This document shows, in pieces, positions 9,401 through 15,580 of a stretch of DNA of 64,000 nt. The stretch covers positions 124,001-188,000 of the forward strand of contig NZ_PIZV01000051.1 in assembly GCF_002835665.1 (NCBI RefSeq), given 5' to 3'. Within the stretch, counting starts at the first letter, position 1. Each line of letters begins with the position of its first letter. A program made the position numbers and the translations under genes. Under the pieces are notes generated by a model that saw only the letters and a program-made list of their open reading frames with translations, did not search any database and was not told the DNA's origin. This DNA comes from Chryseobacterium sp. PMSZPI (GTDB lineage: Bacteria > Bacteroidota > Bacteroidia > Flavobacteriales > Weeksellaceae).

Positions 9401-9586
9401 TATTTCGTACCTAATACATTCAACTCTACAGCAAGTGTAGGACTTACAAAAGTAGGAAATGTTGCTACGGGGCAGCCAGAAGCGGGAGACCCAACGTATA
9501 ACTTTAAAACACCGGGATTGCCTTATACAATTGATCAGTTTGCATCGAGATTCCAGGCACAATTGGGAATCAGATATAATTTTTAA
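6404..9586 (+). CDS. TonB-dependent outer membrane receptor (Oar-like)
   Basis: This 1060-residue outer membrane protein should import an unknown ligand through a TonB-gated barrel. A Sec signal peptide (MKKKLICAFALLSFGFAFS) is followed by a carboxypeptidase-regulatory-like beta domain (about residues 24-100). A plug domain (about 120-240) contains SLDAIQDVQVYIAPYDVKLGNFLGG's stretch and INAVTRSGSN. The long barrel ends in the aromatic terminus GIRYNF. This layout matches Oar/OmpA-like Bacteroidota receptors. No SusD partner, TonB or substrate-processing gene is adjacent, so it is not a polysaccharide-utilisation SusC. A palindromic operator candidate upstream suggests dedicated control. A terminator follows. 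Confidence 0.9.
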   Translation: MKKKLICAFALLSFGFAFSQETSSKILGRLKGISSEVTVKVVHVPTNSTFETKSNNKGQFSLDNLQPGGPYTIEILDGSKVLYENTLQLTLGNNDLPLVDVGNKEKTIDEVKLTSKRTIVKNGVGISQAQISGLPNINRGIQDVTKLVPQSANNSFNGTNFRYNNVTIDGSINNDAIGFSPSLGGQTGTSGMPGSSTRSNSISLDAIQDVQVYIAPYDVKLGNFLGGSINAVTRSGSNDVTGSLYVYGRNASITGNNRVGDNSKMPKDFSDFIYGGRVGLPIVRDKVFLFTNLEYTKRTDPLFYNANDPNALVNEGVAQQISDFVRNKYGFNVGSFNQYNNFSESSKLFNKLDWKINDKHTLSIKNNTVFSQASNLERDGANFRFSSMDFVQKNTASTTTLELKSRFNDKWSNNLVLGYSSIHDYRDPTSGNAMFPQVEISYNGGTILLGNDREATVFNMKQKTFEITDNLTYKTGNHTFLLGTHNELYNINYGFVNALNGRISYKSLNDFYNGNPARIRGTYPFNGDSRQSLFDNPYAKYQVNLLSLYFQDEINWGRVRLSPGVRVDYTDLPNKPQLSPLVTNSPQDPNYGNTYTYTPLSQLTNTYLNKPTLSPRLGFTVDITENRSVVMRGGSGIFVGRIPFAWLGYAYYNDGVGFGSYDYNGPTAAQLATNGDPLVGSNFPKWQNSSKVQVDLIDNNFKMPRVWRSSLAFDYTLKGYKLTLEGIYTKVLYDLKFQQVNKTDNVTYYSYDTNHEMPIYTTNINSKFSNAYLLSNTKEGYRYNLTAQLSKSYNFGFNFFVAYTYGDAKDITNGIRNSMESNWQMNQSLTPNDPKLTTSNFAIKNRVVANLGYAFNISKSNRLYTNLYFNAQSGNPFTWGFVNSTIANTGQAAGLSYIFKDAAEAAKYIVPIKDAAGNVLVTAQQQIADYENFVNNNDYLKSRRGKFTERNGDVTPWNIQADIRIMDEIKLSEKSKNTLQISLSIINFTNLLNKDWGKVYFVPNTFNSTASVGLTKVGNVATGQPEAGDPTYNFKTPGLPYTIDQFASRFQAQLGIRYNF

Positions 9587-9624
9587 TTACTGTTTTTTAT
9601 TTTACTTCATACACAATTCTTTTC

Positions 9625-9655
9625 AAAGGCACGGGTTTCTTCCGGGCCTTTTTTT
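9625..9655 (+). terminator. Rho-independent terminator of the TonB receptor
   Basis: AAAGGC and CGG pair with CCG and GCCTTT around a 7-nt loop with one bulge per side. A run of seven T residues follows. Confidence 0.75.
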
Positions 9656-9686
9656 ATGAGTAATAAGTAATGAATGATGAGTAATA
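9656..9686. repeat. Short direct repeat ATGAGTAATA
   Basis: ATGAGTAATA occurs at 9656-9665 and again at 9677-9686, separated by 11 bp of similar sequence (AGTAATGAATG). The words resemble the 4676-4728 hairpin, suggesting a remnant of the same intergenic repeat family. Confidence 0.5.
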
Positions 9687-9741
9687 GGAGGTATTGATCT
9701 TTTTGTTGTAAAGAAATGTTTTTACATATTCAATTCAATAG

Positions 9742-9904
9742 AAAGAGGTTGTCTCCAAAAGTGTCATTCTGAACATAAACTGAAAGTTTACGAACGTAGT
9801 TCAGAAATGGAGTGAAGAATCTCAAACAACTGATCATCAATGAGGTTCTTCCTACGTCAGAATGACAAAAACTAAAATTATTTGACTTTGGAGACAACCT
9901 CTTT
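9742..9904. repeat. 163-bp MITE-like inverted-repeat element
   Basis: An 18-bp terminal arm at 9742-9759 (AAAGAGGTTGTCTCCAAA) is perfectly inverted at 9887-9904. Inside it, TGTCATTCTGA (from 9762) pairs with TCAGAATGACA near 9857-9867, and GAAGAATCTCA pairs imperfectly with TGAGGTTCTTC. The whole element could therefore fold into one long imperfect hairpin. It has no open frame. The inner words TGTCATTCTGA and GAAGAATCT recur between genes in many Bacteroidota genomes as I recall, so this looks like a non-autonomous mobile or dispersed repeat. Confidence 0.75.
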
Positions 9905-9970
9905 TATCATTAAATAGCATTCTAATGGCTTTAGCCTAAGCTTATTATTAAGGTTTAATGTTACCATAAA

Positions 9971-9997
9971 TAAAAAAGCACGCCATCTGGCGTGCTT
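9971..9997 (-). terminator. Rho-independent terminator of the nrd operon
   Basis: AAGCACGCCA (9976-9985) pairs perfectly with TGGCGTGCTT (9988-9997). On the minus strand the stem is followed by a T-run (the plus strand shows TAAAAAA at 9971-9977). It lies about 30 bp beyond the nrdA stop. Confidence 0.85.
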
Positions 9998-10027
9998 CTG
10001 CTAATATAGCGTGTTTATTATTTGATC

Positions 10028-11686
10028 TTATGCCTCACAGCTTGAGCATGATACAAAGTTTACCATCATTTCTTTTGATACGGAAGAACTTCTTTGGTAG
10101 TACAATGTTTTTACTCCTTTTTTCCAAGCCTCAATATATAGATAGTTAACATCTTTTACAGGCATTGTAGAAGGAATCTGAAGATTCAACGACTGAGCCT
10201 GATCGATATATTGTTGTCTCTGTGCAGCCTGAGAAATGATCTCCATTGGGGAAATTTCCTTGAATGTTTTAAATACTGCCTTTTCTTCCGGAGTAAGCTC
10301 GTTCAGGTGTTGTACAGAACCATGGTTCAACATAATTGTTCTCCATGTTTCTTCGTTATCCAATCCTTTTTCTTTCAATAGTTTTGCCAGGTATTTGTTC
10401 TTACGCATAAAGTTTCCTTTCGCAAGACCTGCTTTATAATAGTTAGAAGAGAATGGTTCAATTCCGGGAGATGTTTGTCCTAAGATGGCAGAACTAGAAG
10501 TGGTAGGAGCGATAGCCATTGTTGTGGTATTTCTTAATCCGTATCCTTTCAATACTTCCGGTTCACCATATATATTGGCAAGCTCTCTTGATGCTTGTTC
10601 AGCTTGTTCTTTAATGTGTCTGAATGCTCTTGCATTGAACTGAGTTGCTTCAAAGCTTTCAAACGGTATCATATTTTTTTGTAAATAAGAATGGTATCCT
10701 AAAACTCCTAATCCAAGTGCTCTGTGACGCATTGCAAAGTTTCTTGCTCCCTGTAGGTAGTAGTTACCCTCAGTTTTGTCAATAAATTCAGATAAAACAG
10801 CATCAAGGAAGTATACTGCTAATTTTACAGCATCTGTATCTTTCCATTCGTCGTATAGCTCAAGGTTCATTGAAGACAGACAGCAGATGAAAGATTCTTC
10901 CATTGTAGAAGGAAGCATGATTTCAGAACAAAGGTTACTTGCGTTTACCGTCATTCCTAAGTCTTTATAAACTTGTGGTTTATTTCTGTTAACGTTATCT
11001 GTGAAGAAAATATAGGGAAGTCCTTTTTGTTGGCGGCTTTCTAAAACTCTTGCCCAAACTTTACGTTTCTCCATGTCACCATCAATCATATCCTGCATCC
11101 AGTAATCCGGTACACATACTCCGGTAAATAAGTTCTGGATTGGGCTCCCGATATCTTTAATAGACAAGAATTCTTCAATATCTCCGTGGTCAATATCTAA
11201 GTAAGCAGCAAAAGCTCCTCTTCTTACACCGCCTTGAGAAACAACATCCATTGCCGTATCGAAAAGTTTCATGAAAGAAACAGCTCCTGAAGATTTTCCA
11301 TTATCGGTTACTGCAGTACCTCTGTTTCTCAATTCTCCAAAATAGCCTGAAGTTCCCCCTCCAATTTTGGTTTGCATGATAACTTCACCCATTTTGTGGG
11401 TAATTCCTTCAATACTATCCGGAATATGAACATTGAAACAAGAGATGGGAAGACCTCTTTCTGTTCCCATATTAGCCCATACAGGAGATGAGAAGCTGAT
11501 CCATCCTTTTGTGATCATTTCTTTAAAAGCCGGTTGTAGCTCCGGTTTGTATAATCTTTTTGCAGCAGCAGTGGTAATTCTGTCGATAGCTCCGTCTACC
11601 GTTTCACCTTTCAACAGATATCCTCTGTTCAACATCTGCTCAGACTCTTCGTTGAGCCACCATATATTTGAATTTTGCTCTTCCAT
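10028..11686 (-). CDS. nrdA: Ribonucleoside-diphosphate reductase alpha subunit (short, no ATP-cone)
   Basis: This 552-residue class I RNR catalytic subunit reduces ribonucleoside diphosphates to deoxyribonucleotides. The active site is complete: C83 (LPISCFN; E. coli C225 position), N251-x-C253-x-E255 in NASNLCSEI, and C268 in FICCLSSMNL. The radical-relay pair is Y529-Y530, and the C-terminal redox cysteines are C547 and C550. The protein begins almost directly at the catalytic core, so the N-terminal ATP-cone activity domain is absent. The C83-to-C268 distance is about 185 residues against about 237 in E. coli, a compact form. It is the last gene of an operon with nrdB and a small ABM-like gene, and ends at a strong terminator. 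Confidence 0.95.
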   Translation of the reverse strand: MEEQNSNIWWLNEESEQMLNRGYLLKGETVDGAIDRITTAAAKRLYKPELQPAFKEMITKGWISFSSPVWANMGTERGLPISCFNVHIPDSIEGITHKMGEVIMQTKIGGGTSGYFGELRNRGTAVTDNGKSSGAVSFMKLFDTAMDVVSQGGVRRGAFAAYLDIDHGDIEEFLSIKDIGSPIQNLFTGVCVPDYWMQDMIDGDMEKRKVWARVLESRQQKGLPYIFFTDNVNRNKPQVYKDLGMTVNASNLCSEIMLPSTMEESFICCLSSMNLELYDEWKDTDAVKLAVYFLDAVLSEFIDKTEGNYYLQGARNFAMRHRALGLGVLGYHSYLQKNMIPFESFEATQFNARAFRHIKEQAEQASRELANIYGEPEVLKGYGLRNTTTMAIAPTTSSSAILGQTSPGIEPFSSNYYKAGLAKGNFMRKNKYLAKLLKEKGLDNEETWRTIMLNHGSVQHLNELTPEEKAVFKTFKEISPMEIISQAAQRQQYIDQAQSLNLQIPSTMPVKDVNYLYIEAWKKGVKTLYYQRSSSVSKEMMVNFVSCSSCEA

Positions 11687-11742
11687 AGATGTTATATTTT
11701 CGAATTCCGGAATGAGGCCGTCACTCCGGAATTTTGTTTTTT

Positions 11743-12033
11743 TTATATTATTGATTGTAAAAATTCTACTTTGTGGGAATCATTTAGCCCACTTTCATCT
11801 CTTAACCTTTGAAATTCTTTAAAAGATGGTACATTCAAAACTTCATGCTGAACTTCTTCATTGATGTAGTTTGAATAATGTAAAAATGTAATGCCATCTT
11901 CCTTTACATATACCTTGTATTCAAAAGCGGACTGATCTAAGTTTTTAAAATCATCCAGAAATTTTTGAATATTCGCTTTATTGGCTGGAACAAATTCAGG
12001 GTTTACTGTATAAGTAACAATTACATTAATCAT
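11743..12033 (-). CDS. Small ABM-like (dimeric alpha/beta barrel) protein between nrdB and nrdA
   Basis: This 96-residue soluble protein is encoded between the two RNR subunits on the same strand. I chose the ATG at 12033 (MINVIVTYTVNPEF) because the preceding residues back to a TTG at 12060 do not look like protein. The pattern strand-helix-strand-strand-helix-strand (INVIVTYTV; NIQKFLDDFKNL; EYKVYVKEDGITFLHYSNY; FKEFQRLRDES; HKVEFLQSI) resembles the antibiotic-biosynthesis-monooxygenase / dimeric alpha-beta barrel fold. No cofactor-binding residues can be assigned with certainty. It is not the flavodoxin NrdI or glutaredoxin NrdH. Position suggests a role linked to RNR, but this is inference from operon context only. 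Confidence 0.7.
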   Translation of the reverse strand: MINVIVTYTVNPEFVPANKANIQKFLDDFKNLDQSAFEYKVYVKEDGITFLHYSNYINEEVQHEVLNVPSFKEFQRLRDESGLNDSHKVEFLQSII

Positions 12034-12117
12034 TTTTATATTTGTGTCTATAAGTTTCAAATAATAAAACGCTAATACTATCTGCTTTGACGCTCGCTTC
12101 GCTCGCGCCCTACCATA

Positions 12118-13092
12118 TTAAAACAAATCGTTTGCTGTAATACTCTTATCGTGTTTTGTATAATCCACAGGTCTTTTTGCAAAGAAATCATCTAATGAAT
12201 TCGCGAAAACTTCCTCTTCGAACCATACCATTGGTCTGTATTGTTCCGGAGTGATATTGTATCTTGTTTTCATATTGATTTTCTTCAAGCTGTCGTCTAC
12301 ACGGTATTTCATGAAGTTTAATAAGTCTTCTTTAGATACGTTGTCGATTTCACCCAATTCAAAGATCCAGCTTAAGATATCTCCTTCTCTTGCGATAGAT
12401 TCGTCTACTAAAGTGTAAATATCTTCAATATCACTGTCTGTTAACAAGTCAGGTTGCTCTTCACGGATTTTATTGATCAGGTAGATTCCGGCGTTAGCGT
12501 GAATTTGCTCATCTACAGAAGTCCAGGCGATGATGTTGGAAACATTTTTCATAAATCCTTTAAATCTTGTGAAAGAAAGGATGATGGCAAATTGAGAGAA
12601 AAGAGAAACGTTTTCTACTAAGATACTGAATAACAATAATGCTGAAACATACTCTTTAGGAGTAGCGGAATTAGCATGTTTTAAAGCGTTTCCTAAAAAC
12701 TCGATTCTTCCTTTTACAGCAGGAATTTCGATAACGTTAAGGAATTCGTCATTATATCCTAATACCTCTAATAAACGGGAATATGCTTCAGAATGACGGA
12801 ATTCACATTCTGCAAAAGTAGATCCTAATCCATTGAATTCCGGTTTTGGAAGGTGGTTGTATAAATTTCCCCAGAATGTCTTTACAGACACCTCGATCTG
12901 TGCAATGGCTAAAAGCGCATTTTTCACAGCATGCTTTTCATGTGGTTCCAACTGCGAATGAAAATCCTGAACATCTGCAGTAAAGTCCACTTCCGAATGT
13001 ACCCAGAACGATTTGTTGATGGCTTCTACGAATTGAAGCACCTCCGGGTATTCAAATGGCTTATAACTTACTCTTTTATCAAAAATTCCCAT
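12118..13092 (-). CDS. nrdB: Ribonucleoside-diphosphate reductase beta subunit (class Id residue pattern)
   Basis: This 324-residue ferritin-like subunit generates the oxidant for NrdA. Metal ligands by motif alignment are E67 (IEVSV, the E. coli D84 position), E97 and H100 (CEFRH), a Glu in LVENVSLF, and Glu/His in VDEQIHANAG. Y104 occupies the classical radical-tyrosine position and W30 the relay tryptophan. Glu instead of Asp at the first ligand, together with K71 and W74, matches the Flavobacterium johnsoniae class Id subunit as I recall it, which uses a superoxide-activated dimanganese centre. There is no N-terminal ATP-cone. It is the first gene of the operon; DnaA-box sequences lie upstream. 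The class assignment is inference. Confidence 0.93.
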   Translation of the reverse strand: MGIFDKRVSYKPFEYPEVLQFVEAINKSFWVHSEVDFTADVQDFHSQLEPHEKHAVKNALLAIAQIEVSVKTFWGNLYNHLPKPEFNGLGSTFAECEFRHSEAYSRLLEVLGYNDEFLNVIEIPAVKGRIEFLGNALKHANSATPKEYVSALLLFSILVENVSLFSQFAIILSFTRFKGFMKNVSNIIAWTSVDEQIHANAGIYLINKIREEQPDLLTDSDIEDIYTLVDESIAREGDILSWIFELGEIDNVSKEDLLNFMKYRVDDSLKKINMKTRYNITPEQYRPMVWFEEEVFANSLDDFFAKRPVDYTKHDKSITANDLF

Positions 13093-13514
13093 AAAAATAT
13101 CTTTATAATTAAATAATTCAGTTCTTTGTGGATAACGTTCAGAAAATGTATAACTTTTTGTTTTTGTGTTGGTTGTGAATAAAAGTTATTCACAATATAA
13201 GTTTGTGTTTCTGATCAGAATCTAATGACAAAGTTCGAAAAAAAGAACTGATTTTGAAAGAGGTAAATACTAATTGGCTGACTTTTAGCCGTAAAAGTTT
13301 TCCACATTTACATGAAACAGGCTCGAATAATAGGCTTAAAGCCAATATTGTTGGGAAATGGATGTAAATCTATAGTTACGATTAAACAATTGGTTGTAAA
13401 GTATTATTAATAAACGATTAATCAATTAAACAAAAAAAAGTTTGAATAAATTTTCAATCTTGTAACAATTTGAAAATATGTTCTACTTATTGGGTATAAA
13501 ACATACATCACTTA
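13093..13514. other. Divergent intergenic region with DnaA-box sequences
   Basis: This 422-bp gap between the leftward nrdB and the rightward ABC exporter operon carries three DnaA-box matches plus one near match, and an AT-rich half (13370-13510). No gene is seen. No convincing TAnnTTTG element was found for either flanking gene. Confidence 0.65.
13127..13306. promoter_or_regulatory. DnaA-box cluster upstream of nrdB
   Basis: TGTGGATAA at 13127-13135 is a perfect inverse DnaA box (TTATCCACA). At 13173-13195, TTGTGAATAA and TTATTCACAA form a perfect 10-bp inverted repeat around AAG, giving two head-to-head TTATNCACA boxes. TTTTCCACA at 13298-13306 is one mismatch from consensus. The nearest box is 35 bp from the nrdB start. 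In E. coli, DnaA controls nrdAB directly, so a similar role is plausible; an origin is the alternative. Confidence 0.6.
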
Positions 13515-14204
13515 ATGTTAGTAATTCAGGATTTACATAAATCATACGATACAGGAAAAAGCAAGCTTCATGTTCTGAAAGGAATTAATTTGAATATTTC
13601 CGAAGGAGAGTTTGTTTCTATCATGGGGAGTTCCGGTTCGGGAAAATCTACGCTTCTTAATATTATTGGTATTCTTGATGAAAAAGATTCAGGGACTTAT
13701 GAATTGGATGGTGTTCCGATTGAACATTTGTCTGAGATAAAAGCGGCAGAATACAGAAGTAAGTTTTTGGGCTTTATTTTTCAATCTTTTAATTTGATTA
13801 GTTATAAGACTGCTTTAGAAAATGTAGCCCTTCCTTTATATTATCAAAATGTACCGAGAAAAGAACGTAACGAGAAAGCATTGGAATATCTTGAAAAAGT
13901 TGGTCTTGCCCAGTGGGCTAATCACCTTCCTAATGAACTTTCAGGAGGGCAGAAACAAAGAGTAGCTATTGCACGAGCCCTGATTACTAATCCTAAAGTT
14001 GTACTGGCGGATGAGCCTACAGGAGCTTTGGATTCGAAAACGACTCATGATATTATGAAGTTGCTCCAGGATATTAATAATGAAGGGAAAACAATCATTG
14101 TGGTGACTCACGAACCTGATGTGGCTGCACAGACCAAGAGAAATGTAATGCTGAAAGACGGCATCATTGAAAGTGACGAGTTTATTAAGCAGATTGTGCT
14201 TTAG
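13515..14204 (+). CDS. ABC transporter ATP-binding protein (MacB/LolD type)
   Basis: This 229-residue ATPase powers an exporter made with the two following permeases. The Walker A loop GSSGSGKST lies at about residues 38-46, followed by the Q-loop [10 protein letters not shown], the signature LSGGQKQR, Walker [13 protein letters not shown] and the H-loop VVTHEP. The sequence style matches the MacB/LolD/FtsE group of type VII ABC systems, which work as mechanotransmitters rather than classical channels. It is the first gene of a four-gene operon (ATPase, permease, permease, periplasmic adaptor). No TolC-like outer membrane factor is in the window. Substrate unknown. Confidence 0.93.
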   Translation: MLVIQDLHKSYDTGKSKLHVLKGINLNISEGEFVSIMGSSGSGKSTLLNIIGILDEKDSGTYELDGVPIEHLSEIKAAEYRSKFLGFIFQSFNLISYKTALENVALPLYYQNVPRKERNEKALEYLEKVGLAQWANHLPNELSGGQKQRVAIARALITNPKVVLADEPTGALDSKTTHDIMKLLQDINNEGKTIIVVTHEPDVAAQTKRNVMLKDGIIESDEFIKQIVL

Positions 14205-14208
14205 GTAA

Positions 14209-14289
14209 TTTGATAATTTGAAAATGGGATAATTTGAAAATTTAATGATTTTATTCTTTTAATTTTTCAATCTTTTAATATTAATAAAA
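14209..14289. repeat. AATTTGAAAAT-type intergenic repeat, copy 1
   Basis: GATAATTTGAAAAT occurs twice in tandem (14212-14225 and 14228-14241), followed by the imperfect inverse TTTTAATTTTTCAATC. A related but not identical block is found at 16853-16970 in the same operon. Confidence 0.5.
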
Positions 14290-15519
14290 ATGTTTGACCT
14301 AGATCGTTGGCAGGAAATATTCAGTTCTATCCGCAGTAATGTACTCCGGACGGTACTTTCGGGGTTTACGGTGGCTTTAGGATTGTTTATCTTCATTGTA
14401 CTTTTTGGAATTGGAAAAGGTCTTCAGAATGCTTTCTCTGAAGGATTTGCAGGAGATGCCAAAAACCTGATTATTGTTACTACAGGAAAAGCTTCCTTAG
14501 CTTATAAAGGTTTGCAGTCTGATCGAAACGTTACAATGAATAATGGCGATTATGATTTTTTAGTTAATACAGATAAACAAAAAGCAGGTCCTTCCAGTCC
14601 TAGATATACTGCCTCTTTGATGGTAAAATATGGAAAAGAAAGCGGCCTTTATCAGATAAACGGTGCTGAACCGGGGGAACAGGTTATTGAAAATAGAAAA
14701 ATTATTGATGGTCGCTATCTGAGCTCTATGGATTTGGAAAGGAAATTAAATGTTGCTGTCATTGGAAGAATGGTTCAACGAGATTTAATCAAAAACGGAA
14801 GTCCGATTGGAAAAGAGCTGGATATTAACGGAACAATGTATAGAATAATTGGTGTTTTTTCAGATGATGGAGGAGATAGGGATGAAAGACATATTACAGT
14901 TCCTATTACGACTTTGCAGCAAATGAAAAAAGGCTCTGACACGATAAATATCGCTTATATTACCTATAATGATAAATTGACTCCGGAGCAGGCTATCAAA
15001 TACGGTGATGAGCTGAAAGATAAACTTAAAGCGAGAAAGAATGTTTCCCCTGACGATGAAAATGGTGTCCGTGTCTGGAATAATGCCAAAAATATGAACG
15101 ATACATTTACGTTTATGGCAGTTCTTACAGCGATTGTAGGGTTTATTGGTCTGGGAACTTTGCTGGCAGGTATTATTGGGATTAGTAACATTATGGTGTA
15201 TATCGTGAAAGAAAGAACCAAAGAAATCGGGGTTCGAAAAGCGATTGGCGCCAAGCCAAGAGGAATTGTTGCCCTGATTGTTCAGGAGAGTGTTGTGATT
15301 ACAGTAATTTCCGGATTTGTGGGGGTAGGAGTAGGTGTATTAACATTGAATATGCTTGGCGATAGTCTTGAAGAGTTTTTTATTAAAAGCCCAAGTGTGG
15401 GATGGGGAACAATATTTATGGCATTTATTGCCTTGGTTTTCTCAGGATTGGTAGCAGGATTTGTTCCTGCATACAGAGCTTCAAAGATTAAACCGATCGA
15501 AGCATTGAGGACAGAATAA
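14290..15519 (+). CDS. MacB-like ABC transporter permease (first of two)
   Basis: This 409-residue inner membrane protein has the MacB topology. One N-terminal membrane helix (about residues 20-42, TVALGLFIFIVLFGIGKGL) is followed by a large periplasmic MacB_PCD domain (about 45-265). Three C-terminal helices carry the FtsX-type block VKERTKEIGVRKAIGAK between the first and second, which contacts the ATPase. It ends in KPIEALRTE, exactly as its downstream neighbour does. The two permeases are clear homologues and probably form a heterodimer around the single ATPase encoded upstream. They are separated by 61 bp. Confidence 0.92.
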   Translation: MFDLDRWQEIFSSIRSNVLRTVLSGFTVALGLFIFIVLFGIGKGLQNAFSEGFAGDAKNLIIVTTGKASLAYKGLQSDRNVTMNNGDYDFLVNTDKQKAGPSSPRYTASLMVKYGKESGLYQINGAEPGEQVIENRKIIDGRYLSSMDLERKLNVAVIGRMVQRDLIKNGSPIGKELDINGTMYRIIGVFSDDGGDRDERHITVPITTLQQMKKGSDTINIAYITYNDKLTPEQAIKYGDELKDKLKARKNVSPDDENGVRVWNNAKNMNDTFTFMAVLTAIVGFIGLGTLLAGIIGISNIMVYIVKERTKEIGVRKAIGAKPRGIVALIVQESVVITVISGFVGVGVGVLTLNMLGDSLEEFFIKSPSVGWGTIFMAFIALVFSGLVAGFVPAYRASKIKPIEALRTE

Positions 15520-15580
15520 AAAGATAAAACATATAGGTTGATTGATAAAACTCATAATGTATAACTCATAATTCAAAAAG

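Larger units (their letters stand above)
9587..10027. other. Gene-free stretch between the receptor and nrdA
   Basis: This 441-bp region holds, in order, the receptor terminator, a short direct repeat, a 163-bp inverted-repeat element and the nrdA terminator. No credible gene is seen. Confidence 0.7.

Noticed and set aside
6404..9586. SusC of a polysaccharide-utilisation locus
   Set aside because: No SusD-like lipoprotein or glycoside hydrolase follows; the protein is Oar-like.
9459..9659. 66-residue frame overlapping the end of the TonB receptor
   Set aside because: It lies almost wholly inside the receptor in another frame and runs across its terminator; a shadow.
13093..13514. Chromosomal replication origin
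   Set aside because: DnaA boxes and an AT-rich part are present, but there is no dnaA, dnaN, rnpA, rpmH or similar origin-linked gene nearby. Kept only as an alternative to DnaA control of nrdB.
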